Of a DNA stretch of 64,000 nucleotides, positions 1-12,055 are shown piece by piece. The notes beneath the pieces are model-generated. The model was not told the DNA's origin and ran no database searches. It worked only from the letters and a program-made list of their open reading frames with translations. The DNA lies in assembly GCF_001704415.2 (NCBI RefSeq), contig NC_030813.1:12666001-12730000 (forward strand). The letters run 5' to 3'. A program made the position numbers and the translations under genes. The first letter of the stretch is position 1. Every line of letters begins with the position of its first letter. This DNA is from Capra hircus. Lineage: Eukaryota > Chordata > Mammalia > Artiodactyla > Bovidae.

Positions 1-77
1 ACAGAGGAGCCTGGTGGGACGCAGTCCACGGGGTCGCAAAGAGTCGGACACGACTGAAGCAGCTTGGCACACAGGAA
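1..77 (+). mobile_element. Bov-tA SINE, 3' part cut by the window edge
   Basis: The sequence opens with the Bov-tA body, including the diagnostic GAGTCGGACACGACTGA motif. Its tRNA-derived head would lie to the left of position 1. It is antisense to ANK2. Confidence 0.85.
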
Positions 78-2287
78 GCGACAGGAGGCTCCCTCTTCCA
101 CCATGAAAGCTATTCGTGATCATTCACCAACACTCCTTCAGGGTTCTTATCACTAATAGCGTTAAAACAGTTTTAGCAAAAGTATGTAAGATGCTATACC
201 TAGATCTTATGTTATGCAATGCGTAGGTTCAAGAGGTTGTTTCATACAAATGAAATTTCTGAAACCTCAGTAAATACTTTGGAAGCATTAGCCACTGGAA
301 TTCTTTATCAAGTATTTTAGAAATAAGGAACTATTTTTAAATTAAATAATCACTACCTAATTTATCTCATTTATAAATTTAGATTTTCATGTAATAGGTT
401 TCCTTAAAGTGGTACCACATGTATTTTGGAGTCTTCTTGATAGAAAGGATATTTTATATTATTCATTTTTCCCTATGTGCCAAAGTCTCCCCTAAATTTT
501 TAAAGATTACTTTATTTCTAGGTAATTAAAAAAATTAGATTATAATTACTAACCTAATATATTTTTAACTACATCTGAAACATATCTTTATCCAAGAATG
601 GTATGACTACATATTCAAGCAGTCTAATGAAGTTAATATGTTCATGCTAATTCAATGTCAACTTGCCAAAAATTAATTTTTCTCTAAATTTGTATTCTAA
701 GAAGAAATATCAGTTTCTAAAAATATTTCTATAGTGTCATTAGATAGTGTAATTAGTTAATAGGTCTCAATAATAGCTTCAAATCATTAGTATTATAGTA
801 TAAGCAATTCATGGCATTAAACTTCCAAATTAATACAATCCACACACTCAAATGCACATGTAAACAATTCCACTCATATTACACGTGCTATATAAAACAA
901 AAACAAAAACAGATGAGTATTAGGCACCCAGATGTAAATATTAAGCAAGTTGCTTCTAGCCAGTTAAGAAAAATTAAAAGCAAAGACAGGCTTTCACTCC
1001 AACAATTTCCTCGAAAGGTACCTGAATCACTAAGGACTTCCCCATCAATAAAGTGGTCACCAAACTGTTTAAAAGCTGTTCAACATGTAAGTGAAGATAA
1101 GAAAGATGATCACACAAAGCAAAATATAGTGTGCAAATACGAATGCAGAAAATTGGCAAGTATTAGGATGGAAGACAGAATCATCATAATAAATACCTGG
1201 AACCATTATTTTTGGCAACATCTTTTAATTTGACCCAACATTTGTTTGTTCTTATTGTAAGTTCTTACAAAAGTTGAGACAGCTCAATGTCTGTCACTGA
1301 TAGGTGAATTAATGAATTGGTTTCCAGCGAGGGCATCTCAATGGAAAGTTTGGCCTTATGATTTTATCTTGAAGAACCTAAAGAAATATCTTTAATATTT
1401 CTCCATAAAAGCAATTAGCATGGGGCCTACTACTAGGGCCAGTATGGCAACAGTTTTTCAAACATATACACTTGCTACGTGCATACATATGTACACATAT
1501 TTTTCCAACATGTATGCCTGACCAATAGCTGTGCTACTGAAACTTGGTTATTCACTTTATTCATTCACAAATTTTTCTTTTTTTTTTTTTGTTCAAGAAA
1601 AGTCAACTACTCTGGTGAAGTACAGTAGTGGAAACCTGCTGGCTGGACCTCAAGCATAATGCCTCTTACCTACCCCAGAGAGTCCCTAGCGCTCCTCACA
1701 GAGCTTCTCAGAACTTTGAAATCCACTGGCTCAGACAATTTTTATCAACTTTTAAACTATAGCAGGCACATTTTCTGACTTAAAGAATCAAATCTCAGGT
1801 TTAATTTCTATGCTATTCTTAACCTTCTCTAAGGCTATTTTCCTCTGGATTTAAAGTAGATTCTGTGTGATTGAACCAATCAGAAAGCAGAAATTTCTCA
1901 ATGTACCCTCGATAAAACATGCTTTAAGTTCTTTTGCTTTCAGGCATTTTAATAAAGAACATATTTCAGCACAGTTAAACCATACTAACAACAACTGTAT
2001 TATCAGGTAGACATTTTAACAGATGGTCAATTTCCAGTTGCTTTCCCTTTTCCCAGTCCTGTTATTTAGTCATTAAAGATAACACCAGTTGAAAATACAT
2101 TAACAGAGTCCTCCCTCCCCCAAAACTGAAAAAGTAAATGTACTGAAACAAAGGTGAAAAAGTGACTTTAAGCGCTAAGATGTTGTCATCTACACCCACT
2201 GTACTAGCTTCGTCCCTGAAAAAAAAAGATGATTTCCTTCATGTAAGATTGTGACAGATTTCATAGGAGATTGAATAAAAGTCTTAC
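1..2287 (-). other. ANK2: ANK2 intron downstream of the linker exon (partial)
   Basis: AT-rich intron. Apart from the SINE tail at 1-77, I see no repeat. The next expected exon (acidic, leading to ZU5) is not found here, so it lies beyond the left edge. Confidence 0.85.
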
Positions 2288-2360
2288 CTTCTTCATCAGA
2301 AACATCAAGAACCTCAGTCATGGTCTCAGGAACATTTAGCTTGTGTTTTTCAGTGATAGT
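2288..2360 (-). CDS. ANK2: ANK2 exon: linker after the ankyrin repeats
   Basis: This 73-bp exon, phase 0 in and phase 1 out, encodes [20 protein letters not shown] and then SDEE plus the first base of a glycine codon. It is the acidic linker leading from the solenoid to the ZU5 spectrin-binding region, whose exons lie beyond the left edge. Acceptor TTTTTGTCTTTCCAG, donor GTAAGA. It is 7.4 kb from the repeat-24 exon. Confidence 0.96.
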
Positions 2361-2949
2361 CTGGAAAGACAAAAATCATTAATGTTCAACTTACAGGATT
2401 AGAAGAATCCTAGAGGAGAACACAGTCAGTAGCACCAGCAAGTGATCAGGCCCTGAGCACGCCGTCTCCTCCACATGGACATTCTGGAAACTTACTCTCT
2501 TACTCTCCTTTACGGAAGTTCCTTTGTTCTTTCTGAAGATAAATGACCATTTATTCCAGTGAAGTTGTTAAGAGAAAGTTCATTATTTTGAGTTCCCATT
2601 TGCAAAACACATTCTTTAGCAATGGCATTAGAAGCCATGTGGAGGAAGCAGATTCGTGTTTTCGGGGCTTCCCTAAAATGGACTGTTATGTCTCTAGACA
2701 ATCTTTAAAAAGAAGCAGTGAACACAGGCAATCTATTACAAACAAAACCATTGGTTAGAAGTTGTAAGCAATGTGACAGGCTTGGGCAGAAAATGTGATG
2801 CATCTGTTCTGGACCAGAAGATCAACAGTGGATGGCCAACCATCCTTGCAGACTTTCACTGGGCTACAATTCTGGCTTGCTACTTAGCCGCCTTCCACAG
2901 TAGCACCCCAGAGCTGCCAAATTCTCTGCCTTCCAGCCCTGACGTACCA

Positions 2950-3195
2950 GGTAGGGTTACGAGATCACGCTCTGGAGTCTGGCTGCCTAAGTTCAGATTC
3001 TAACTTCATCACTCATCAGCTATGAGGCCTTAGCAAAGCCTCTATTTTTCCATGACTTAATTCCCTCATTTATAAAATGGGAATAATAATACTACTTCCT
3101 AAAACTGTTATGAAGATTAGATGAAACAATATATAGAAGAGCTCTCCGAACAGAGTTTAGAATATAATAGTATTCAATAAATATTAGCTAGCATA
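2950..3195 (+). repeat. MIR SINE (old mammalian)
   Basis: It has the MIR order of motifs: a tRNA-like head, 'tctggagtctggctgcctaa', a core with 'ctcatttataaaatggg' and 'ataataata', and an end with 'caataaatatta'. It is diverged, as expected for an ancient copy. Confidence 0.8.
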
Positions 3196-3254
3196 ACTTA
3201 CCATAATTTGATATTAAATTAGTCTTAAAAACAAAGGTCCTCTGAACTTTTTAG

Positions 3255-3345
3255 TCATTCGGGCACTCAAGAAACATTTTGAGTGCCTATTCCATGATAG
3301 GCACTGTTGAGACACCAGGGATACCAAGGTGATTAAAAACTAAAG
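3255..3345 (+). repeat. L2 LINE 3' fragment
   Basis: It resembles the L2 3' end: 'gagtgcctattccatgatag', then 'gcactgttgagacacc' and 'gggatac'. Confidence 0.55.
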
Positions 3346-3696
3346 ATAAAAAGTCAAATCCCAAAACTTTAAATATCACTTAGAGATGGCTCAGTCTCTT
3401 TTTTCTGTATCCCTGTCTCTTGTTTCTGTATTAAAAGTGTATTAAGTACATCAATTGGCATAGCCATGAGAACGTTCAAATACTAATCTCTCAGAATAAA
3501 GAGTATAATCTTCAACTAAAGACACCAAAATACAGTCAATAGGTTGTCAAGGTTTTTAAACTTTGCTGCATAAATATTCCAGACTTGTTTGTCTTTAGTA
3601 TCCCATTACCAGCTCGTTTCTTTCCAAAAGCAGTCAAGAACTTCAAATATATTTATAGGGAAATTCAGTTGATTAATTTGAAAATATATTTATATG

Positions 3697-3907
3697 TGTG
3701 CTGTGCTTAATCTCTTAGTGATGTCTGACTCTTTGCGACCAAGGACTATAGCCCACCAGACTCCTCTGTCTATGGAATTCTCCAGGCAAGAACACTGGTG
3801 TGGGTTGCTATGACCTCCTCTAGGGGATCTTCCCAATCCAGGGATCGAACCCAGGTCTCTGGCATTGCAGGTAGATTCTTTACCGTCTGAGCCACCAGGG
3901 AAGGCCA
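3697..3907 (-). mobile_element. Bov-tA SINE, full length
   Basis: On the minus strand it begins with the tRNA-derived head (CCTGGTGGCTCAG, then the B-box-like GGTTCGATCC) and runs into the Bov-A body. It lies in the same orientation as ANK2. Confidence 0.9.
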
Positions 3908-4009
3908 ATATACAGGTATAATTTCTTTGTAGTAAGAGGGACTGATTAAATTATAACATGATACTGAACAACCTTTCAGTGGCTTCCCATTTTCTTCAGA
4001 AAAAACTTA

Positions 4010-4150
4010 ATACAGTTGATCCCTAAATAATTCAGATTTGAACTGCATGGGTCCACTTACATAAGGCTATTTTCCAAAAGTAAATACTATGTTACTACAT
4101 GATCCGAGGTTGGCTAAATCCACGGATGCAGGACGGGGCATGGCTGACTT
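4010..4150 (+). repeat. Tigger2/MER2-like DNA transposon fragment
   Basis: It starts with 'acagttgatccctaaata' and contains 'tttgaactgcatgggtccac' and 'tccacggatgcagg'. This is the left-end pattern of Tigger2-family elements. The right end is not recognised. Confidence 0.6.
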
Positions 4151-4529
4151 TAAGTTTCACTTGGATGAACTGCCTAGGTTGTCAGGGAGTCAGATGAACT
4201 GGCTTCGACAATGCCTGGTGATGCAGCCAGAGGCAGGGAGACCACATCGCTCCCCCAACCCTGCGTCCATGTTGGCAGGGAAGGCACACTGAAGACTCGA
4301 GTAGTAAGCTCAGCTTTCCAGAATGTTGCTTCTGATGTTCAAATAGTTCCATAATGTCTTGAAAACAAAGTCAACACTGTAGGAACGACAAAAGCACCTA
4401 TCCAAAATTATGGAGACTAACAGGGGGTAAATAAGTATTTGACGAATGAACAAATTTTAAAAATACACCGTTTAGTTATAACATTAATTTATGAATTGAA
4501 CACAAAAAGATGATAATCTAAGTTCTATA

Positions 4530-4640
4530 TCAATGGTTCTCAACTCTAGCTGCGTATTATAATTATTAGAGAAGTTTAAAACATATTATTGCTTGGGTCT
4601 CAACACAGTCAATTAAATCTGTATCGTTCAAGAGAGGAAC
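4530..4640 (+). repeat. MER5A-like hAT transposon fragment
   Basis: It contains 'aatggttctcaactctag' followed by 'attattgcttgggtctcaac', matching the order of the MER5A consensus as I recall it. Diverged. Confidence 0.5.
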
Positions 4641-6333
4641 CAATTACAGGTGTTTAAAAAATGTTCTTCTGGTGGGTCTATTGTGCAACTCAATTTGCAA
4701 CCTGTTACCCTTTTCTGTATTAAGAAACTGCATAGATTACAGAAAAATGACTTTTTTTTTTTGCATTTTATATATAGGATAGAGATAATGAGATCCTATT
4801 AAATTATGACTGCTGGGGAAACTTTAAAAATAAGTCTAAGTGTAAATTAAATGATTTAAAAAGTTAAGGGATATTTGCTGTATTAAACTACACTAGAAAG
4901 TCAGTTTTTGCAGAAACGTTCTAGAGTAATTGTCCTTCACTGGAAATAGTTCCACAAGAGGATGCGTCTCAACTTAAAAACTGATAGAAATATACTTTAA
5001 ATAGGTAACTTATATTGCCCAACATTATCAGTTTCTGTTTCAGATGCTGATAATGTGACTGTATTTTCTTTGAACTCGTGACAGCGGAACTAGCTTTGCA
5101 TTAGTTTGGTTATTGCATGCTATTAAAATTACTATCAGCAAATATATGTGGCAACAGAAAAAGTAACACACTGATCATATTAGTCATGGATATTTTTTGG
5201 TAGATGTTAAAAATGCCTTCTATTTACAGAGCAGTAAATATAGGACGCATTTTTACATGACATAGTGTCTGACCTTTAAAAAATCATCAGTAAATATTTG
5301 TTAAATGGATAATAAGCCTTGTACTCATGACTAATGATGAAAGAAATGAAAAAAAAAAAACAAAAAAAAAAAAAACCCCATCCCTTTAAATGAACTGTCC
5401 TTTGAAAACTTGATTAGCCAAACATAAATATAGTTTTGGGCAACTCCATCTGAATAGTCCACAGAAAACAAGGATATAATTAAATGATCATAGGCATCTT
5501 CTTCTGCTATAGAATCTCAGATTCTATGGTCAAGACTAGAAACAGCTTTAAAATTAAAATGAGTAGTGCACAAAGCGTAAGTTTAATAGGATGCAGTTAA
5601 ATCATATATTGTGGCAAAACAAGTATGTGATACCCGGCAGACTTAACTTACATCATAATGCAGAAAATAAAACATGAGTCCTTAACATGTTATTTTTATA
5701 AATGGGGGATAATGCCTGGTTTGTTTCATGCGAAAGAAAAAGTGTGCTTTACTGCCCTCCATATGGTCCCCCGGCCAACCATTCCCTTAGTATCACATAC
5801 TCTGCAAGTCACAGCATTCGGGGCGACCCTAGCTAGCATACCGCCTTCCAGCGGCCACAGTCTCCCATCAGTACTATAGGTCCAACCTTCATACCAACTG
5901 TACATGTTAACATAATTGCTGTATATAATTTAAGGACTATGTAAGTAATACTTTTCTATTAAAGGCTGGAAAGTCTCAATGAAGGTGAATTACCAAAAAT
6001 AACTGCTACTCATATGTGGTTGAGACAATTATAGCACATTGGGAAAAAATATGTCAAAAGTTTAAAAAGGTTCTGCATTCAGAACCTTTTGCAGAAGGTT
6101 CTGAATCCAAGTGTTCTGAGTGTGTGACTCAGTGTTCTGAGTCAAAAGTTTAAAAAGTTCTGTACACAGACTATCTCTTTAAGATAACATTTTTGTTTAT
6201 TTATTACTTTTATTATTTTTTATTCATTTTTACTTTAGGTTATTCAGTATGTATGCCCTACATATCAATGATCATATGCAAACAAAACACAACACTTTAA
6301 AACTGTGCAAATAACTGATGATTGCTGATCAAT

Positions 6334-6552
6334 CATCTGAGCCACTGCTCCCTGGTGGCTCAGATGGCAAAGAATCTGCCTGCAATTCAGGAGACCCAGG
6401 TTTGATTCCTGGATCGAAGATCCCCTGGAGAAGGGCATGGCAACCCACTCTAGTGTTTTTGCCTGAAGAATCCCATGGACAGAGGAGCCTGGCAAGTTAC
6501 AGTCCATAGGGTTGCACAGAGTTGGACAGGATTGAAGTGACTTAGCACGCAA
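6334..6552 (+). mobile_element. Bov-tA SINE, full length
   Basis: Head 'ccctggtggctcagatgg', B-box-like 'ggtttgattcc' and a body ending 'gttggacaggattgaag'. A 7-bp repeat (gatcaat) at 6327-6333 and 6553-6559 may be its target-site duplication. Antisense to ANK2. Confidence 0.9.
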
Positions 6553-9500
6553 GATCAATAACAAAAGGATGAGTCATATCTCACAGTTCTTCCAAAGTGC
6601 ATTAGGAGATTGAGCTTGTTGGCTTCTGTGGCCAGAAATGTGTCCCTCCCACTTTGATGTCCATTCCGGCAAACAGACAATAATTGTAATCCCTGGAGAA
6701 TGCTCAACTGTCTCATATTCCCTGCTGCGTCTTACGAAGCTAGAAAAGCAAAGGTTAAGGAAACAAACTGCAATCCCAAAATGTCTCACAAATTTCTGAA
6801 GCAATGACTTTTCCTTTACAAACTGCTACCTCACTCTCCTCTCCACACAATGACTTTATTCACACTCTGGGGTAAAGAACTCTGGAAGGAGGAATAGCTA
6901 AGGAGACTTTCTCTGATGGCAAAGAGCTCACATGGCTGTTCAAATGGCACATTGTACTAAGCGAATGATGTGAGGTTTGTATGTTAGGTGTGTGGCTGTA
7001 GCTCAGCTAATACATTCAAATGGTAATAATATTAAATTTAATTTGGTTTATTTTACATATTATTAAATTGCTTCATGCTATTTGCCTACCACCAGTGAGT
7101 AGTTCCAAATAATTTTTAGTGAATCTATAGACTTTAGAAAATGATACTGAATATGATCCTTCCATGAGAATCAATAAAGGGTACTATTTATGTAAGTTTT
7201 TAAAAGTTGAAAATTCCTATTAAACTACTTTTAGCAAAGCCAAGGTCAATTATATCAGAAAGATTAAGAATACGGATTTTGTAATCTGACAACCTAAATT
7301 TGAATCCTAGATCTACCCTCAATGTTTGGCATATTTGTAACTTACTAAATAATAGTCATAGCTTTAAATATCATCATTATGTGGAAAAAGAAAGAATGAA
7401 AATCTCTTCTGAAAAAGAGTATAAAGTTGGAAGACCTACATCACAGAAGGAATGTTTGTATTTTCAGTCCTTAGACCCAAATTCCATCTCATAAAACAAT
7501 AAAACTCATAATTCTAAGAATCCAATTCTAAGAGAAGCAGAAAATAAAGATAGGACAGTAGCAAAGCATGTAACCGGTAAAACTACCCATTTAGAGAAAG
7601 GGGGTACTCGTGTGGTTAACGTGGGCGATGATTTCTTATTTTGCATACTGAAAGCAGTTACAATCTAAAACATTTATTACATTTTATATTTATTTGCTGG
7701 CTTTTCACATAGAAATTTGATTGCTAAGTACGGTGGTTTTTATTGGAGCAATGCTTAGCGAGGCAGCGTAAAGAATAATAGACACAAGAAAAAAAGCTCA
7801 CAGAGGAGCTTTGAGGAGTTTTCACATCCCCCTAGAGCTACATGTGGAGATATGACCTATGTCTGATTTGTGACAAGGTATCTGAGAACTTGTGTGGCAA
7901 TGGAATTTAAAAGCAATTGCTCCTCTTTTAAAATATAGCTCTGAATGGTTAAAGTATCACTCTAAGTAATATTTATGAGCCTGAGATCTCTTTGAAACAT
8001 GTAAATTTTATAGTTCTGGTGATATTAAAGATTTTCTTTCAAAACTTAAAATCTCACTTTCCACTCCCCCTACACTGTAAGTTATTGGTCGGGAGGAATA
8101 ATGTTTTTATCACTGATGACTTTTCAGCACCCAGCACGGAATCCAACCCACCTTTTATATCCAATAAACACTAAATGAAAGAAAAGCAGGTCACGATAGC
8201 AAAAAGAGGCCATCTAGTGGCCATTTGATAAAAATGCATATACATGACTCCTAGAAAGAAGAGGTTATAAAGTTGAGAGATGACTAGCACAAATGTTTAG
8301 CCAATCTTGCCACCTAAAGTTCCACTTATCTGTGATGTGCACACTGTTTCAAAGGTTCCAAATAAAGACATACGTAAAGGTCCCTAATGTGAAGATTCTC
8401 CTGGTATAAGAAACCATACAGTAAGAAAAAGCCATTACGATCCATTCATATACAGTGACTCGGGACAGCGCTAGATGGTGGCAAGACTTGTTTTTCTCCT
8501 ATATAATTTATGAATGCTATGCTTTAAATCTTTAAAAATATTGTCGTATACTGGCCAAATATTTTGCTTGGGGAAACAAGCAGTGCCATTTTCTTATCTA
8601 GATTCAGTCTGTGTCTTGCAGTTCATTAATACATCATCCTTCCACTCTACTTAAAACTTCACGTCAAACTGCTTCAAGGTCTGTCAGCAGGGACTTGCTG
8701 CCAGCCTGAAGAACAAAATTCTCTTCTTCTTCTTCCCATCTATCAAAAGAAGCAAGAGTTCTAAAACTATATGCATCACTCCTAGCTTGGAGCATGTATT
8801 AGAACCTCATTCAGAATTTTTTACTTGTTGATTCATGATCTCATTGGATCTCATCTCATCTCTAAGGAACAGCTAGTGATCTGCTGTCACTCTACTTTTC
8901 TACTTTAGGAATAGAAATTATAGAGCTGTTGTTCTCGCTCAAAGAGGAAAGTTAATAAAGAAAAGCAAAGAGCACTGTTAGCTGTGAGTCTCCCTCTCAG
9001 GAGGCCTCCTTTAAGCTCTGCTCCAACTGAATAGCACAAGAGCATTAGGAACAATTGCATCACGGTCTTCACTATTCCAGAGTTTCTCTGGCAAAGGCCA
9101 GTGATGATCACTGGCCTAAAGAATCAGCACTTGTATTCCATATAGTGAAAAAAAAATTAAATATACACTCTGTCAAGATGCAGACACGGTTTCTCTCCTA
9201 AGCACACTCAATTTTCTTTTTGAATAAAAAATAATACTCAGAAATAGGAAGAAAATCAGGATGAACTGTTCTCACTGCGAATGCATCTGAGCTAGTCCTG
9301 AGCTAAGAAGGGGTCAAGGTCTTCCCAGCGTCTGGAGTGACCTTCAGGCTGAGATGAAAAGTGGAGTGTCCTACCACTTTGCCAGCAGTGCGTGTCACAC
9401 CCAACCCCAGCAACAGGGCAGAAGAGCCAGAGAAAAAGAAGTGAGTCACAGAAAAAGGGCTAAGTGGTATAAAATTGCATTCACACATTTTATATGGATT

Positions 9501-9722
9501 TACGTTGACAAAAGGAAGCTGAAATCCCTGTATGAGCTGTGCAAATGCGTTTACATCTGCATACTTCAAGGTACACAGGCTCTTTACAATATGTTCACCC
9601 AAAGTCTCTACAACCTGTTCACACAAAGAAGTTCAAACACTCAAAACATTTTGTAAATGAAAATGCCTGTGGCTTACAAACCACAACAACGGAGCCAAAG
9701 TCGATGGGTTCCTTTTACTTAC

Positions 9723-9821
9723 CGTGGTGGTAGTGGTGACCTCCTCCGTTACAACCTTCAGGGTGTCCACCACGGAGATGTAGCCCAGACGCTTAGCAAT
9801 CGCCAAGGCAGTGTTGCCATT
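9723..9821 (-). CDS. ANK2: ANK2 exon: ankyrin repeat 24 (last repeat)
   Basis: This 99-bp phase 0-0 exon encodes [14 protein letters not shown] through [12 protein letters not shown] to five threonines. It is the capping repeat: TALA replaces TPLH and the second helix lacks the LLL motif. The threonine run continues with one more Thr from the next exon. Acceptor TTTCGCTCGCTCTTCAG, donor GTAAGT (consensus). Confidence 0.97.
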
Positions 9822-10753
9822 CTGAAGAGCGAGCGAAAGAGAGAGAAAGGGAAGTGAGAGCGGAGTGGAGGGATGGCGGGGTGAGCCAATGAGCTCACCC
9901 GCGGCTCCACATGAGCCAGCATTTTCTTCCAAAACAAGGCACAGCTTAGGAAAATCACTAGTTTTTACCATTACATCTGAATCTTCTTTGTAACTTCTTC
10001 AAACTATAGCCCAGGTCACCATGGTAACACAACAAGCTGCATCTGCCCGCTCTAATAAGAAGCACTCGATTGCTTTAACCCTGAGGTTGTCAAGGAAGCG
10101 CTCCGAATTCTGTACTGTGCTTAGGAGAGTCACCTTTGAATCCAGGAGGAGGCCTCCGAAGAACAAGAATCAAGTACACTCAGCCCTCATCAGAAGGCAG
10201 GCCATCTGCAGCAGGTAAGATGTTACCACAGGGAACGCGGCAGCATATTTAGCTACAGCTGTGCAGAAGTTCTCCGTGCAGCGCAAGAACACTAGCAAGC
10301 AACTGAGGCCCCAGGCCAGGCCACTGGGGATCTCGGTTGGTTTAATTGCACCGCTTAGTTTACATTTCAATGGCTCCACATCCCAAAGAGCTCAGTCGGA
10401 GCCAGCGGCCTCAGAAAGCGTACTCCCTTAAGAAGATCGGGCGGGAGGGGTGGACTCCGCTCCCTGCCGAGAGCCAGCTGGAAGCCGAGCCTGCTTCCGC
10501 AGCCCGAGCCTAGGGCCCCTCCCGGGAGGGAAAACTGAGTCAGGCCTCTGCGCTCTCTCCCGGGACCAGCGCTCTCAGAAATCACATGCTGATTTCTGGA
10601 AATCCCGGGCTTTCCCCCCGGGTGCGGAGGTTTAAGAAGGATGTGGGGGGCTGGGGGACTCAGCTCGGCCAAGCGGCTCCCGGGAAGGGGGATTCTAAGT
10701 TAATCAAAGGGAAAGAGGGGCTGCGTGGTGAGGGGCAGCCGGCGCCCCCTTAC
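9822..10753 (-). other. ANK2: ANK2 intron, repeat 23 to repeat 24 (932 bp)
   Basis: Its gene-5' half is part of the CpG-rich block described separately. The other half (9822-10420) is ordinary and without repeats. Confidence 0.9.
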
Positions 10754-10900
10754 CGCGGTGGTGGCGTTGGGCTTGGCCCCGTGCTGCAGCAGGACGTTGA
10801 TGATGTGCGTGTGGCCCTGCTGGGCGGCCTGGTGCAAAGGCGTGTAGCCATTCTGTAGACGATGGCGGCGGCGGCGGACCCAGCAGGGGTGTGCGGGAGA
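10430..10900. other. Intragenic CpG-rich island over the repeat-23 exon
   Basis: Dense CpG and GGGCGGG/CCCGGG motifs start near 10438 and continue through the exon to the GCG triplet run at 10864-10876. Everything around it is AT-rich. No TATA or clear initiator is visible. It may be an unmethylated intragenic island, an alternative promoter, or simply GC-biased conversion around one exon. Confidence 0.7.
10754..10852 (-). CDS. ANK2: ANK2 exon: ankyrin repeat 23
   Basis: This 99-bp phase 0-0 exon encodes NGYTPLHQAAQQGH to AKPNATTA. Codon choice is almost entirely GC-ending, in contrast to neighbouring exons, and it sits in the most CpG-dense part of the window. The 3' splice site is odd: the pyrimidine tract is a run of CCG triplets followed by ATCGTCTACAG. 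Donor GTAAGG. Confidence 0.97.
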
Positions 10901-11592
10901 AGGAGGAAAACTAGTTAGCCTTCATTTTAAATTTCGTAGTCTTATTTACACCCAAGTCGGCGCGGAGGCCTGTTTCTCTGGAGCAGGATATCACCAGCAA
11001 CCCATTTTCTCAGCAGCAAAACCCCCTCACACCTTATGGTCCGCTACACAAAGAGGCTGGCTTCTGAAATTAGCAAGATCAACAGACTCCAAATGGTAAC
11101 TAATATTATATTTTCGCCAATTAGCATTCTAATTAGCATTCACAATGGATATGCTGAGCGAGGAGATTTATAATGAGGAAGAGTATTATCAAAGTGATTC
11201 CTTCCCTAGGAAAAATGGAAGCCTCAACTGTTTAACTGAAACCTAGGAGGATCATGCAAACCAGTTTGTTCACTGTGACCTCCTGTGTCACTAACCTCTG
11301 GGCTAGCTTTAGCAATTCTAAACCAGTGACAGTACATCGAAATCTTCTATTCCTTTCAGAAACTCTTCAGTCAAAGATGTACACACAACAGAAGATTTCA
11401 TTGGAAGCTGAGTGGCCCAGTTTCAAATAAAAACTCCTTTAAAAGTAGGTTCTTTTAAACATTCTGGTCTAAACTTTCACTTAGATGAAAGTTCTGCAAC
11501 TGTGATTTGTGAAAAATTGTAGCTGAGGTTAGTGAGAAGCCAATCTTGCTCAGAACTCTAGGAGTGCTAGGGATGGTACAGATTGGTTGCAT

Positions 11593-11728
11593 GCTGCTGC
11601 TGTTGCTGCTAAGTCGCTTCAGTCGTGTCCGATCCTGTGCGACCCCACAGACGACAGCCCACCAGGCTCCCTCGTCCCTGGGATTCTCCAGGCAAGATTA
11701 CTGGAGTGGGGTGCCATTGCCTTCTCCG
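11593..11728 (-). mobile_element. Bov-A monomer SINE with 12-bp target-site duplication
   Basis: A Bov-A body without the tRNA head is flanked exactly by 'gattggttgcat' at 11581-11592 and 11729-11740. The perfect duplication implies a fairly recent insertion. It carries a short CTG run. Confidence 0.9.
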
Positions 11729-11879
11729 GATTGGTTGCATACGCACATCAATACAAGCAAATTGCTCTGGAATCCTTGGAGGCACAGTGAAACAGTAATA
11801 GCTGTCGTGTCCTAAGGACCCATTTTATGCCAGATATTGGACCTTATCTTTATTCTCTTAATCTTTACTACCATTCTGA

Positions 11880-12055
11880 AAATGAGGGTGCTTGGTACAT
11901 AGTAGGTGTCTTATAAATGAATCCATGAACAAATGAGTGAATGAATGAGTAACTGTCTCCCTATTTCAGAGATGATGAAAGTGAAAATAACGGGGCTAAG
12001 TCATTTGTTCACAATCATTCTAGGTTCCGATCCTAGGTAGCAGATCTTGAAGACA
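11880..12055. repeat. MIR/L2-like fragments in opposite orientations
   Basis: 'ttggtacatagtaggtg' and the following 'aatgaatgagt' look like a plus-strand MIR/L2 end. The adjoining 'ctatttcagagatgatg' to 'taggttccgatcctagg' looks like a minus-strand MIR. Both are old and diverged. Confidence 0.45.

Larger units (their letters stand above)
2361..9722 (-). other. ANK2: ANK2 intron, repeat 24 to linker exon (7.4 kb)
   Basis: It holds two Bov-tA SINEs, MIR, L2, Tigger and MER5A pieces, listed separately, and a poly-A tract at 5350-5375. A faint MIR-like match lies at 7265-7400. The stretches 4650-6050, 6570-7260 and 7410-9722 show nothing definite. Confidence 0.88.

Noticed and set aside
811..1233. 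A 140-codon plus-strand open frame
   Set aside because: No recognisable domain, no splice context linking it to ANK2, and ordinary AT-rich composition. A chance open frame is the simpler explanation.
1..2287. The next ANK2 exon downstream of the linker
   Set aside because: I searched the minus strand for the expected acidic, Leu-Arg-Pro-Glu-Asp-type coding stretch with splice sites and did not find it.
3840..3907. tRNA genes at Bov-tA and CHR heads
   Set aside because: The heads have A- and B-box-like motifs but no full cloverleaf with an anticodon arm. They are the tRNA-derived ends of SINEs.
10862..10918. A plus-strand ATGGCGGCG start of a new small protein
   Set aside because: The frame stops after 18 codons and the triplet run alone explains the start-like context. 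It is kept only as a comment in the CpG-island findings.
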